A stretch of DNA of 64,000 nt, taken from contig JBEKHB010000017.1 of NCBI GenBank assembly GCA_050012495.1, forward strand, positions 1 through 64,000, written 5' to 3'. Below the pieces are notes generated by a model. That model saw only the letters and a program-made list of their open reading frames with translations. It searched no databases and had not been told where the DNA came from. Position 1 is the first letter of the stretch. The number at the start of each line of letters is the position of its first letter. Of this stretch, positions 26,309 through 35,285 are shown piece by piece. The position numbers and the translations under genes are program-made. The DNA comes from BOG-1155 sp050012495. Its GTDB lineage: Bacteria > Desulfobacterota > Syntrophorhabdia > Syntrophorhabdales > WCHB1-27.

Positions 26309-27154
26309 ATGAAAACAACGATAATTGCACTGGTGGCGGTCGCCGCCTTCGCACTGGTCTGCTGTAAGGAAAAGCCGAAAAACCAGGAGGGCCTGGCCCC
26401 CCAGGGCACGGCATCCAGGTCCGGAATGCAGGTCGGTGCGTCCGGTCCCGGAAACGCCTCTGAAAGCAATCCAGCCGCGGGCCTCGCGCCTCAGACTTCG
26501 GAAGCCCCCATCCGCCCGGCCCACAAGGGCAGGGTCATCTCAACCGCGGATGCTGCCGGGTACACGTATATCGAGATGGAAGAGAACGGCAGGAAGCTCT
26601 GGGCTGCCGTGATGGAGACCAAGGTCAAACAGGGGGACACCGTCGAATTACCGGACCTTCCACCCATGGAGAACTTTTACAGTAAGAGCCTCGACCGGAC
26701 CTTCGATAGGATAATTTTCTCCCCCACAGTAGCGGTCAATGGGAGGATGCAGACCGCCGTAGTCCAGCCCGGGAGAGTCTCCGCAGCCAACCCCCACGGG
26801 GGCTTGAAGGTTGAGGAAGTCCCCGCCGGCGCCGCCATGACCCAGCCGGGGAGTACGTCCGCAGCCAACCCCCACGGGGGGTTGATGCCTCATGAGATGA
26901 ACGCCGGCACAGCCCACAAAGGAAGGGTGGTAGCAACGATGAACGCCGCCGGGTACACGTATATCGAGGTGGAGGAGAACGGCAAGAAGCTCTGGGCTGC
27001 CGTGATGGAGACGAAGGTGAAGGCAGGCGACAATGTGGAGTTCCCGGATGGACCGCCCATGGAGAATTTTCATAGCAACAGCCTCAACCGGACCTTCGAG
27101 AGGATCATTTTCTCCCCGGCCATACTGGTTAATGGAAAACCCGGAAACGTCTAG
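26309..27154 (+). CDS. NrfJ-related secreted protein with two tandem domains
   Basis: The 281-residue protein has a hydrophobic start with a double Cys (ALVCCKE), which is a non-standard lipobox. Two near-identical units follow, each starting HKGRV and containing AAGYTYIEx-EENGxKLWAAVMETKVK and then PPMENF, RTF and RIIFSP. The units (about residues 71-150 and 202-277) are joined by two repeats of AANPHGGL. This domain is common in cytochrome-rich Desulfobacterota, often in NrfJ-related proteins. GGGAG precedes the start at 26309. Role unknown; periplasmic or membrane-tethered. Confidence 0.75.
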   Translation: MKTTIIALVAVAAFALVCCKEKPKNQEGLAPQGTASRSGMQVGASGPGNASESNPAAGLAPQTSEAPIRPAHKGRVISTADAAGYTYIEMEENGRKLWAAVMETKVKQGDTVELPDLPPMENFYSKSLDRTFDRIIFSPTVAVNGRMQTAVVQPGRVSAANPHGGLKVEEVPAGAAMTQPGSTSAANPHGGLMPHEMNAGTAHKGRVVATMNAAGYTYIEVEENGKKLWAAVMETKVKAGDNVEFPDGPPMENFHSNSLNRTFERIIFSPAILVNGKPGNV

Positions 27155-27252
27155 CGAAGAATTCCCTCCTCCGGCGTCTGCCGATGGGTACTACCAGCGT
27201 GGATACGGGAGGGGCTGAGACGCGTTTCTTAGGCGGGATTCTATGATGAGGT

Positions 27253-27633
27253 TTATTCGCCGGATGCGGCTTTCAAAGCCTCCCAGACGCCAGGGATAAG
27301 ACGATCCTTCTCCACGTAGGCGCATCCTCCCCGCTCTCTCACCTTTCGCTGGCAGTTTTCTTCCACTTGGGAGGTGATTACGATAACACGAGGTGGTGTT
27401 TGGAGCTGCAAAAGCCTCTCGAGCAACTGCCATCCGTCGAGTCCGGGCATGACGAGGTCAGTCACCACGAAGTCGAAGCTCTCCTTTTGCGCGCTTTCGA
27501 GCGCTTTCCACCCGTCTTCCACCGCGGTTACAACGTATCCCGCCTCCGACAGGGATTGGGCAAGGGCCCATCGGATCAAGTACTCGTCATCGACAATAAG
27601 CACTTTTTGTGGTTGAATGAATGCTTTTCCCAT
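27253..27633 (-). CDS. Single-domain response regulator
   Basis: The 126-residue protein is a receiver domain only. It has the acidic pair in VDDEYLIRWAL, the phosphoacceptor Asp in VVTDLVMPGLDG, Ser/Thr in VIVITSQ and Lys in VEKDR. No output domain follows. The DDEYLIRW stretch is shared with the NtrC-type regulator at 45384-46763. It is convergent with the NrfJ-like gene. It may relay phosphate from the heme kinase encoded downstream on the plus strand; that link is inference. Confidence 0.85.
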   Translation of the reverse strand: MGKAFIQPQKVLIVDDEYLIRWALAQSLSEAGYVVTAVEDGWKALESAQKESFDFVVTDLVMPGLDGWQLLERLLQLQTPPRVIVITSQVEENCQRKVRERGGCAYVEKDRLIPGVWEALKAASGE

Positions 27634-28027
27634 AAAAGATCTCTGGTTTTCCTCACTGAACATGCAATGGTCGTGCCGGAGCATTTGCCTCCGGAAACAC
27701 AGCCGTGATCTCGTGAAGATATATAGGGCCGTAAAGGCTTTCGGCCGAAACGGCGCGCTGAGCGACCCGCCGCATTGGTGGTTTTCACGCTGTACCTGAG
27801 AGCTTTCTCTCAACTTGAGGCTGTTTTCTACGAGTCTTGACAAACCGGAGAGAAAATGATCATTAACTATTCCTATGTTCCGAAAGAAGTGCCCTAAGTG
27901 CTTTATCCCGGTCTCCTTTCACTCACGGAGTGCGGCCTTGGGAAAGCTATCGGAAGTCTGTTCTTGCCAACAGCCGTGTTCAGAAGTTTGGTCTCGTCGA
28001 GCAATGCCTTAGGTGACAGGAGAGCGG
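27634..28027. promoter_or_regulatory. Divergent regulatory region, about 390 bases
   Basis: It separates the receiver gene from the phnD-like/kinase pair. CCGGAG and CTCCGG form a perfect 6-bp stem near 27677-27696, and GAGAGCTTTCTCTC lies near 27800. TTGACA occurs at 27837-27842 but no good -10 follows. No gene is seen here. Confidence 0.35.
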
Positions 28028-28945
28028 ATGGGGGTTCGACCCACGCAGGTCGTTTTCATCGTCTTTGTTCTCGGAATCGCGGTGCTCGCGGCCGGGGCCA
28101 GAGCGGACACCCGCTTGCCCGAGGGCACCCGGAGACCTTTCACGATCGGCCTGACCCCGGAGCAGAACGTCTTCAAACAGATGGAGCGCTATGCCCCGCT
28201 TGCCGAGTATCTCTCGGAAAAGACCGGTCTCGACGTAAGGTTAAAAGTCTTCATGAGCTACGGAAAAGTCATCGACGATTTTGTTTCCTCGGGAGTGGAC
28301 GGCGCCTTCTTCGGAAGCCTCGCCTATGTCCTGGCCCGTGAACGGACAGGAGTCAGGGTCCTCGTCCGACCCGAGGACCGGAACGGCTCGTCCCTCTACC
28401 ACGGACTGGTCTTTGTCCGGAAGGGCAGCGGGATCAGGCATGTGACCGAAATGCGGGGAAAGCGATTCGCCTTCGTGGACCCAGCCAGTACTGCCGGTTT
28501 CCTTCTCCCCCTCATCTACCTCCGCAGCCACGGCGTCAAGGATTATAAGGGCTACTTCGCAGAGACCTACTTCGCAGGCACCCACGAGGACGCCATATAT
28601 GATGTGCTCAACGGAAAGGCGGATATCGGTGCAGCCAAGAATACCATATTCTGGCGGCTGGCGGGTGCGGACCCGAGAATTAGCAGGGAGCTGAAGATTC
28701 TCACGAGGTCCCCCGACATGCCGGAGACTGCCCTGGCAGTGAGGAAGGATCTGGATCATCAGGTGGGCACGGCCATCCGCGACACCCTCTTGCAGATGCA
28801 CAACGATCCCTTGGGCCTCACGATTCTCAGGGACCTTGGCGCACGGAGGTTCGTCCTGACCACCGAAGCGTACTATGAGCCCGTTGTCGGCTACCTCCGT
28901 CAAATAGGGTGTAGTCCTAAGAACTACCGCTATCCGGGCGAATAG
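28028..28945 (+). CDS. PhnD-type periplasmic substrate-binding protein
   Basis: The 305-residue protein has a signal peptide at residues 1-27. The body follows the phosphate/phosphonate binding-protein order: TIGLTPEQNVFKQMERYAPL, AEYLSEKTGLDVRLKV, GVDGAFFGSLAYVLARE and RFAFVDPASTAGFLLP. GGAG lies before the start at 28028. Its stop overlaps the kinase start (TAGTG), so it is likely the ligand-binding partner of a sensor rather than a transporter component. No ABC permease is adjacent. Confidence 0.88.
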   Translation: MGVRPTQVVFIVFVLGIAVLAAGARADTRLPEGTRRPFTIGLTPEQNVFKQMERYAPLAEYLSEKTGLDVRLKVFMSYGKVIDDFVSSGVDGAFFGSLAYVLARERTGVRVLVRPEDRNGSSLYHGLVFVRKGSGIRHVTEMRGKRFAFVDPASTAGFLLPLIYLRSHGVKDYKGYFAETYFAGTHEDAIYDVLNGKADIGAAKNTIFWRLAGADPRISRELKILTRSPDMPETALAVRKDLDHQVGTAIRDTLLQMHNDPLGLTILRDLGARRFVLTTEAYYEPVVGYLRQIGCSPKNYRYPGE

Positions 28946-30384
28946 TGAAACGAAGAATCATCATAGGCCTCGCCTGCTTCACCTTGATTTTCTTCCTCGG
29001 CGGGATCTATATAATCAACGCCATACAGAAAACAACTTCTGCCCTGAACGATCTCATCAAGCTCCACCAGGTGGAAATCCTTAGAGAACAGTTATTGAGC
29101 GACGCGAAGCTGACCCTGTCCGACTTTGCCTTCCAGAACACGCGCTATGCCAGCAAATCGGACACCGTCGTAGCAAATGTGGTTCATATGGCCGGCGTAG
29201 CAAAGAGGTGCTCCACGTGTCACCACTCGGCGGAAACGACGGGGAAGATTGCCGAGCTGAGAACCAGGATCCAGTCGTACGAAGAGGCCCTTAGCCGCGT
29301 CCTGACCGTGAGGGCGAGCCCCTCCCGGCTCATATATGAGGAAGACGGGGCCTTCCGGGCGGGCCGGGAGCTCATAAACCAGCTCGATTCCATGACACTT
29401 CTCACCCGGAGCCGGTTGGAGAAAAAGACCGCATCCTCCCTCAAAAGGATAGGGGAGATGAAGAGCCTGCTCTTCATCCTCATCGCGGCCGGACCTGTAT
29501 TTGCCGTCGGGCTGGCGGTCATTTTCATCCAGGGTTTCACCAAACCGCTCAACGAGATCCTTCGGGCGACCCGAAAGGTAAAAAACGGAGATCTCGAATT
29601 CAGGATTCAAGGTCTAAGGGATGAATTCGGAGAGGTGGCGGCATCCTTCAATGAAATGGCCAAATCCCTGAACGAGCACATGCAGAACCTACAGCGGGCC
29701 GAACAGATGAAGGTGGTGGGGGAGATCGCGGCGGGCCTTGTCCACGAGATCAAGAACCCTCTCACGGGGATCAAAGCATCCATGCAGGTGCTCCTGGAAC
29801 AGGAAAGCTGCGAGGAAGAAGACAGGGTCGTCCTTTCAAAGGTACTGGATGCCGTCATGGGAATCGAAGGCTTGATGAAGAGTCTCCTCAATTTCGCCAA
29901 GCCGCCCAAACCCCGGTTGGTGCCGGTCGATATGAACATGGTCCTGGAATCCACCGTCGCCTTCTCCCTTCCCTACGCGTCCGTCGGGCCGAACGGCCCC
30001 CGGGACGTCATAGTTGTGAAGGATTTCGATCCTCACCTCCCCTCGACCCTAGCCGACCCGGGGCAAATGCAGCAAGTGTTCCTCAACCTTTTCATGAATG
30101 CCCTAGAGGCCATGCCTGGCGGCGGCACCTTGACGGTGCGGACCTCTGCCGAACCCGGCGGAGGGCTTAGAATCGAGATCCGCGACACGGGAAAAGGGAT
30201 CGATAGGAACGCACGAGAAAAACTCTTCGTGCCCTTTTTTACCACCAAGCATAAAGGCACCGGTTTGGGCTTGGCCGTGACCAAACGGTTTGTAGAAGCC
30301 CACGGCGGAACCATCTCTGCGGACGAGAATCCGGCGGGAGGAACGATATTCAGGATCCTCCTCCCTCCCGCCGGCCCACGATGA
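28945..30384 (+). CDS. Sensor histidine kinase with heme c motif in periplasmic domain
   Basis: The start is GTG at 28945. Residues 5-25 and about 176-196 are membrane helices. The periplasmic loop between them carries CSTCH at residues 89-93 and a following HH, so heme c can be attached. A HAMP-like region is followed by an H-box (GLVHEIKNPL, His267) and ATPase motifs (NLFMNALEAMPGGG, DTGKGI, FFTTKHKGTGLGLAV). It should sense redox or heme-ligand state and phosphorylate an unlinked receiver. Nearby regulators are the receiver at 27253 and the NtrC protein at 45384. Confidence 0.92.
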   Translation: MKRRIIIGLACFTLIFFLGGIYIINAIQKTTSALNDLIKLHQVEILREQLLSDAKLTLSDFAFQNTRYASKSDTVVANVVHMAGVAKRCSTCHHSAETTGKIAELRTRIQSYEEALSRVLTVRASPSRLIYEEDGAFRAGRELINQLDSMTLLTRSRLEKKTASSLKRIGEMKSLLFILIAAGPVFAVGLAVIFIQGFTKPLNEILRATRKVKNGDLEFRIQGLRDEFGEVAASFNEMAKSLNEHMQNLQRAEQMKVVGEIAAGLVHEIKNPLTGIKASMQVLLEQESCEEEDRVVLSKVLDAVMGIEGLMKSLLNFAKPPKPRLVPVDMNMVLESTVAFSLPYASVGPNGPRDVIVVKDFDPHLPSTLADPGQMQQVFLNLFMNALEAMPGGGTLTVRTSAEPGGGLRIEIRDTGKGIDRNAREKLFVPFFTTKHKGTGLGLAVTKRFVEAHGGTISADENPAGGTIFRILLPPAGPR

Positions 30385-30474
30385 CGGCGCCATGCTACGC
30401 CATTCTCCTACACAACAGGCTCGCCATCGGCTGGAAGGGAGAGCAGGGATAAATCGGATGCGATCGTAAATGCT

Positions 30475-30885
30475 CTATTTGCACGCGCCTATGGAGCCGG
30501 GTGCGCACGTACGGCCGTCCATCCATAGGGCAGCGGCGAGCCTCGCGCTGTTGAGGTTGGCTCCGGCGAGCTTCGCGTCGACGAGCTTCGCAGCCGTGAG
30601 GTCCGCGCCCGAAAGGTCTGCGCCCGAGAGGTCCGCATTGAACAGGTACGCGCCCGAGAGGTTGGCGCCCGAGAGGTTGGCGCCCGAGAGGTTGGCGCCA
30701 TTGAGGTCCGCGCCCGAAAGGTCTGCGCCCGCGAGTTCTGCCGCGTAGAGGTCGCAGCTCCTGCACCGCTTCGTTGTCTTAATTTTCAGCACGTCATTCC
30801 CGTCGAATGTATGCCCTGCCCCCGTTGCCATGAGCACAACGGCACCCAGGACGATGCTCCGAAGCCAAAGACCCTTTCTTGCCAT
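30475..30885 (-). CDS. Secreted pentapeptide-repeat protein
   Basis: The 136-residue protein has a signal peptide and a CRSCDL entry, then about 13 pentapeptide repeats of A(D/N)LSG type (AGADLSGADLNGANLSGANL and similar). Such repeats fold as a right-handed quadrilateral beta helix. The DNA holds exact GTTGGCGCCCGAGAG 15-mers (around 30661-30706). The product is the last gene of the outer-membrane electron-transfer run. Role unknown. Confidence 0.85.
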   Translation of the reverse strand: MARKGLWLRSIVLGAVVLMATGAGHTFDGNDVLKIKTTKRCRSCDLYAAELAGADLSGADLNGANLSGANLSGANLSGAYLFNADLSGADLSGADLTAAKLVDAKLAGANLNSARLAAALWMDGRTCAPGSIGACK

Positions 30886-30929
30886 ATTCCCGCCCTCCTC
30901 CTGCCTCGCCCTCTATGGCGCCGCCTGTT

Positions 30930-31835
30930 CTACTTAACCGGGGTAAATTCCTGAACCCGGCTATTGCCTCTGTCGGCAATGAAAACTTCTCCATTTTCAT
31001 AAATACACATCTGAGAGGGATAGTAAAGGAGACCCTCGCTCCATCCCATGCCCAACTGCTTCCCGAGGAAGGCGCCGTCATGAGCCATAATCCCGATATC
31101 CGCCCCGTTAGCGTCCGTAATGTAGATTGTTCCACGGCTGTCGGTGGTGAGGCTTACAGGGAAGGCCAGGTATTCCTTGAGAAGGCCGCCCAGGGGGGAA
31201 AAAGCGTTCGTGTTTTTGGCAGCGGAAAGCACCACGGCTCTCACGGAGTCGATCAACAGAACCGTGCCTTTCGGATCGACTGCAAGATCGGAGAAGAACC
31301 CGTAATCCTTAGGAAATGCGATCTCCGTCCGGTATTTCCCGTCCGGATTGAGGAGGAGTACCCGGGCAGAGAATATGTCAAGGACGTAGATATTGTCGTC
31401 CCTGTCAACCTTAAAGCTTCTGGGCGCAACAGCCGAGCCGCCCGGCGCTCCTTCGGCGGTCACGTAGCCCTTGAAGGCCCCGTCAGGGCCAAGGCGCACG
31501 ATGCGCCGCTGTTTGCCGTCCAGGGCGAGAATATCCCCTTTGGAGGTGACCTGAATACGCACGGGCTGCGACAACTGGGGAATCCTGATCTCAGTGCCGG
31601 CCTTGAGGGTGTGGTCCTGGAAGGCATATCTCACAAGGCGGTCGTTTCCCGTATCTCCCACCACCACACCATATTTTTCACTGCACGCCACTCCTTCTGG
31701 ATGGTCCATGCCGATCCCCTTGTCATCCTGGTAGACTGACTGATCATACCGCAACCGCGCTGTTTCCGCTGCCGGCAAAAGGAGAGGAACGGAGAGAAGG
31801 GCTATTATGAGAAGGGCTCTCGGCAGGATCGCCAT
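30930..31835 (-). CDS. Secreted NHL-repeat beta-propeller protein
   Basis: The 301-residue protein has a signal peptide and about six NHL-like blades. Signs are HPEGVACSEKYGVVVGDTGN near residue 44, and repeats of DRDDNIYVLD, DPKGTVLLID, DSRGTIYITD and ENGEVFIADRGNSRVQEF. NHL proteins often scaffold extracellular complexes. It sits in the multiheme operon immediately before the 16-heme gene's end, so a structural role is likely. Confidence 0.88.
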   Translation of the reverse strand: MAILPRALLIIALLSVPLLLPAAETARLRYDQSVYQDDKGIGMDHPEGVACSEKYGVVVGDTGNDRLVRYAFQDHTLKAGTEIRIPQLSQPVRIQVTSKGDILALDGKQRRIVRLGPDGAFKGYVTAEGAPGGSAVAPRSFKVDRDDNIYVLDIFSARVLLLNPDGKYRTEIAFPKDYGFFSDLAVDPKGTVLLIDSVRAVVLSAAKNTNAFSPLGGLLKEYLAFPVSLTTDSRGTIYITDANGADIGIMAHDGAFLGKQLGMGWSEGLLYYPSQMCIYENGEVFIADRGNSRVQEFTPVK

Positions 31836-31842
31836 GGCGTCA

Positions 31843-33174
31843 TCACCTCTTGTATTGTTTGTGGCACTGGACGCAAAGATCGGTAACGGTCGGGAAGGGG
31901 ATAATATAGCGGTATCCCGTTCCGTGCGATCTGTGGCAGCTCAGACAGTCCACTTTCAGGTTTTTGTTTCGCATGTCGAGGGTCTTTCCTCCCATGGGGT
32001 GGCTCGTGTGTTTAAGCCAGTCGTGGCAGGTCCCGCACAGCTCGACATTATCAGGCCCCTTCAGCAGCAGAATACGGTCCGACGCGTGCGGGGAATGGCA
32101 GGCGAAGCAGTTGCCTTCCTGCACGGGAACGTGCGTCAAGGCCCCTTTGATCACCTGCCCCTTTTCAGCGGCAGCGGCTTCCTGCTTCTCCCTCACGGCA
32201 AGCTTCTGCTGCACCGCCATCGTATCGCCATGACACCTGCCGCAGACGGTTTTGCTGTCCCCGTTGAGAAGGCCCTTGTTGGGGGAAGCGTGGGCCTGAT
32301 GGCAGTTCAGGCAGCCATTCTTGCCCAGTAGCGGCCAGTGGATGTGCTTCTTGCCGAAGGTTTCGTTCACCATCGTGCTGTGGCACCCGCGGCAGAGCTC
32401 AAAGGCGGTCTTCTTGATCTTCAAAGGGGTCGAAAAGGTGGGGGCTTCGTGACACTGGCCGCACATCTTCTTTTCCACCGGAGAGTGGACGTTATCGAAA
32501 AGCATACCGCCTCTGTTCGAGCCGTGCGGGTCGTGACACTGGGTGCAGCGGGCGGCAACTACAGGATAACCCATGTGCGCTTTCGCAAAAGCCGGGCCGT
32601 TGGCCTTGTGGCAGTTGAGGCAGAGAGCGACCGTATCACTTTTGAGGAGATGGCCCGACTTCACCGAGGCATGAGGGTCATGGCACGTGACGCAGCCCTT
32701 CTCCACCGGATTGTGTGTGAATTTTACCTTGGCGAGCCTGGCGCCCATCTCCTTGTGACAGTCGATACAGAGGCCATTACCTGCGTTCAGGAGATTAAAC
32801 CTGTTCGCTGAGCCGTGGGGATCGTGGCATCTCACGCAGTTTCCTTCCGACACGACCTTGTGGACACTCCGCGCCTTCTCCGGAATCATGGCCCTGTGAC
32901 ACTTGAGGCAGATTTTGCCCGGCTCGTCCTCGAGCAGCTTTCCGTGGGAAGACGTGTGGGGGTCGTGACATCCCGTACACTGCCCGGTCCTGACCGGGGT
33001 GTGTACAAATTGTCTTTTCAGGGTATTCTTAAACGTGTCGTGGCAGTTTAGACACCCTTTCCCGCTCGCGTCGGGCTTCAACTTAAACTTGTTTTGCGTC
33101 TGGGCAGACCCCTCCGAAGGGACAAGCAAAAGCATCGAAACGAGCACGCAACCGACGAGCAGGCGGACGTTCAT
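31843..33174 (-). CDS. Sixteen-heme secreted cytochrome (doubled CXXCH type)
   Basis: The 443-residue mature-like protein starts at 33174 with a signal peptide (LLVGCVLVSMLLLVPSEGS) behind GGGGAG. Sixteen CXXCH motifs were counted, many in the form CHDPHxS and paired about 20-30 residues apart. The last is CVQCH near the C-terminus. A Lys-rich central stretch (VREKQEAAAAEKGQ) separates the first twelve hemes from the last four. It overlaps no neighbour and follows the 26-heme gene by 20 bases. Confidence 0.9.
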   Translation of the reverse strand: MNVRLLVGCVLVSMLLLVPSEGSAQTQNKFKLKPDASGKGCLNCHDTFKNTLKRQFVHTPVRTGQCTGCHDPHTSSHGKLLEDEPGKICLKCHRAMIPEKARSVHKVVSEGNCVRCHDPHGSANRFNLLNAGNGLCIDCHKEMGARLAKVKFTHNPVEKGCVTCHDPHASVKSGHLLKSDTVALCLNCHKANGPAFAKAHMGYPVVAARCTQCHDPHGSNRGGMLFDNVHSPVEKKMCGQCHEAPTFSTPLKIKKTAFELCRGCHSTMVNETFGKKHIHWPLLGKNGCLNCHQAHASPNKGLLNGDSKTVCGRCHGDTMAVQQKLAVREKQEAAAAEKGQVIKGALTHVPVQEGNCFACHSPHASDRILLLKGPDNVELCGTCHDWLKHTSHPMGGKTLDMRNKNLKVDCLSCHRSHGTGYRYIIPFPTVTDLCVQCHKQYKR

Positions 33175-33194
33175 GTACTCCCCTTTTCTCCCTT

Positions 33195-35285
33195 TCATTT
33201 TCCCACCACGTGGCACTCGTCGCAGGACCTTGATGCAAAGGGCGCGTGAGTGATGACTTTGAAGAACTTGGGGTCCTTCGATGCGTGTGGCTCATGACAT
33301 TTTTTACAGTCCATCATGGCTGCCTCGATGCCCAGATGCGCCGTACCGAAGGACGGTGATTTTGCGTCGTGGCATTCGGCGCAAAGCGCCTGAATCGGCT
33401 GGGCCAGCAAGGTCGTCTCTCTCGAGACGTGAGGCACATGACACCGCAGGCAATCTCTGGCGGCCGGGGAATGGGCTTTTTCTTCGCTCATCCGCGTCTT
33501 GAGCGTTTTATGGCAGGTGAAGCACATATCGGGGCTCCCTGCCAGAAGCAGCTTGTTCAGCTTCGCCTTGTGGGGACTGTGGCATTTCGTGCACTCACCG
33601 GTGGTGAGCGGCTTGTGTCTGCTCCTGGCCCCCGCCATTGCCTTTCCCATATCGTCGTGACACGAAAAACAGAGTGCGTCCTGTTTGCGGGTAATCATTC
33701 CGGCGATATTGCTCCCGTGGGGATCGTGACACGTCTGACACTCGCCGGCAACGAATGGGGCGTGGTTGGAGCCTCCCTCCGCTTCTTTCATGAAATCCTT
33801 GTGGCATTGGGCGCAGAGATCGGAGCCGGCGGACCTGAGCAGCTTCTTTTCAACCCCGCCGTGGGAACGATGGCACGCGGTGCAGGTGCCTTCCGCGACG
33901 GGCCTATGGGTGTAAGTCCTTACAAAGGCGGCCTCCACGTCGGTGTGACAGGAGTAGCAGATTTTGTCCGCCCTGTCCTTCAAAATGCCTGCCGCGTTGG
34001 ACCCGTGAGGGTTGTGGCAGGCATTGCATTCCCCGCCGACAAAGGGAGGGTGCTCGTTCTTTGCCTTTTGCTCCTCCTTCGTCTTCGCGTGGCATGAGAA
34101 GCATAGGGCCTCATCCTTAAGGTTAAGAAGGAATTTGTTTTTCCCGGCGTGGGCCTGATGGCAGGAAAGGCATCCTTTATCGCCGTTCACGGGGGCGTGG
34201 CTGACCACGACCGTCTCCTTCATCGCGGGATGGCACTCGAAACAGAGGTTGTTCCCCTTGCCCGCAAGAAGTTTCGGGTTCTCCGAAGTATGAGGGTTAT
34301 GGCAGGAGAGACACTCGCCATCTTTGAAAGGCTGGTGCTCGATTGTTCCGCCCTTTTTCAGGCCCGCGGAATCATGGCAGTTGGCGCAGAGCTTGGCCCC
34401 TTTCTCGGTCGTCAGGAAAGGTTTCTCCGATTTTGCCCCCTGGTGGCAGCTCTCGCACTGGCCGCCGGAGATAGGGTCGTGAGCGCTTGTCTTCAGGAGC
34501 TTGGGCTGCACGGACGTGTGCGGATTATGGCATCCGACGCACGATGCGCTTTCCACCGGATAGTTTCCATGAGCTTTCTGGAACTCAGGCCGTCCTTTGT
34601 CGTGGCAGTCGAGGCAAAGCGCGGGCTCCCCTTTCGCCAGAAGGTTCTTTTGATCCGAGCTGTGGGCTACGTGACAGGCATTGCATCCCTTGGCGGATCC
34701 GGTGTTATGGACAACTTTCTTTTCGTAGTCTTCCTTCTTATGACACCCATAGCAGGCCGCGCTCCCCTCTTTCTTCAGCAGGTGACTCCCCTGTGAAGCG
34801 TGCGGGTCGTGGCAGATCGTACACCGCCCTCTCCTGAGGACCGTGTGGACGTTTGATTTATTCAAACCGATCCGCTCTTTGGTGTGACAGCCGAAGCAGA
34901 TCTCATTCCCGTTTTTCTTCAACAACAGCTTCGGGACGATACCGTGGCGGAGGTGACAGGCCTCACAGTTCTTTTCCTTTACCACGGCGTGGACATTCTT
35001 CATTCCCAGATACTTGTCGGCGAACTTCTTGTGGCAGTCAAGGCAATCCTTTTTGGCGAATTTAGGTCCCGACGAGCCGCCCGGCTTGGAAAACCCAAGC
35101 TTGCTCTCTGCCATGCCTGTTCCCGCGAGGAGGAAGAGTATCGAAAGGCAGGCCGCAAAGGAGAGCAAGGCCCGCGCCCGCCCGCATCCCCGCTTGCTCC
35201 GGTCATTCTTTTTCCTTCCATCGCCGTCCGTCGTCGCAGCGAAGCGCTCTTCCATCGTCTCCTTCTCTATGCCGTAGTTTTTCAT
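33195..35285 (-). CDS. Twenty-six-heme secreted cytochrome (doubled CXXCH type)
   Basis: The 696-residue protein carries 26 CXXCH motifs, at about one per 25 residues. Motifs alternate between CXXCHDPH-type and CXXCH(H/K/D)-type. A hydrophobic segment (LLSFAACLSILFLLAG) near residues 40-56 is the signal peptide; it is preceded by a basic 38-residue extension. The ATG at 35285 overlaps the PpiC stop (ATGA), which supports it. Together with the 16-heme protein and the beta-barrel it could make an outer-membrane conduit. Confidence 0.9.
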   Translation of the reverse strand: MKNYGIEKETMEERFAATTDGDGRKKNDRSKRGCGRARALLSFAACLSILFLLAGTGMAESKLGFSKPGGSSGPKFAKKDCLDCHKKFADKYLGMKNVHAVVKEKNCEACHLRHGIVPKLLLKKNGNEICFGCHTKERIGLNKSNVHTVLRRGRCTICHDPHASQGSHLLKKEGSAACYGCHKKEDYEKKVVHNTGSAKGCNACHVAHSSDQKNLLAKGEPALCLDCHDKGRPEFQKAHGNYPVESASCVGCHNPHTSVQPKLLKTSAHDPISGGQCESCHQGAKSEKPFLTTEKGAKLCANCHDSAGLKKGGTIEHQPFKDGECLSCHNPHTSENPKLLAGKGNNLCFECHPAMKETVVVSHAPVNGDKGCLSCHQAHAGKNKFLLNLKDEALCFSCHAKTKEEQKAKNEHPPFVGGECNACHNPHGSNAAGILKDRADKICYSCHTDVEAAFVRTYTHRPVAEGTCTACHRSHGGVEKKLLRSAGSDLCAQCHKDFMKEAEGGSNHAPFVAGECQTCHDPHGSNIAGMITRKQDALCFSCHDDMGKAMAGARSRHKPLTTGECTKCHSPHKAKLNKLLLAGSPDMCFTCHKTLKTRMSEEKAHSPAARDCLRCHVPHVSRETTLLAQPIQALCAECHDAKSPSFGTAHLGIEAAMMDCKKCHEPHASKDPKFFKVITHAPFASRSCDECHVVGK

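Noticed and set aside
27837..27865. TTGACA upstream of the phnD-like gene as a confirmed promoter
   Set aside because: The matching -10 TCATTA is too poor to support it.
30510..30735. CRISPR-like 15-bp repeats
   Set aside because: They encode the pentapeptide repeats of a secreted protein on the minus strand.
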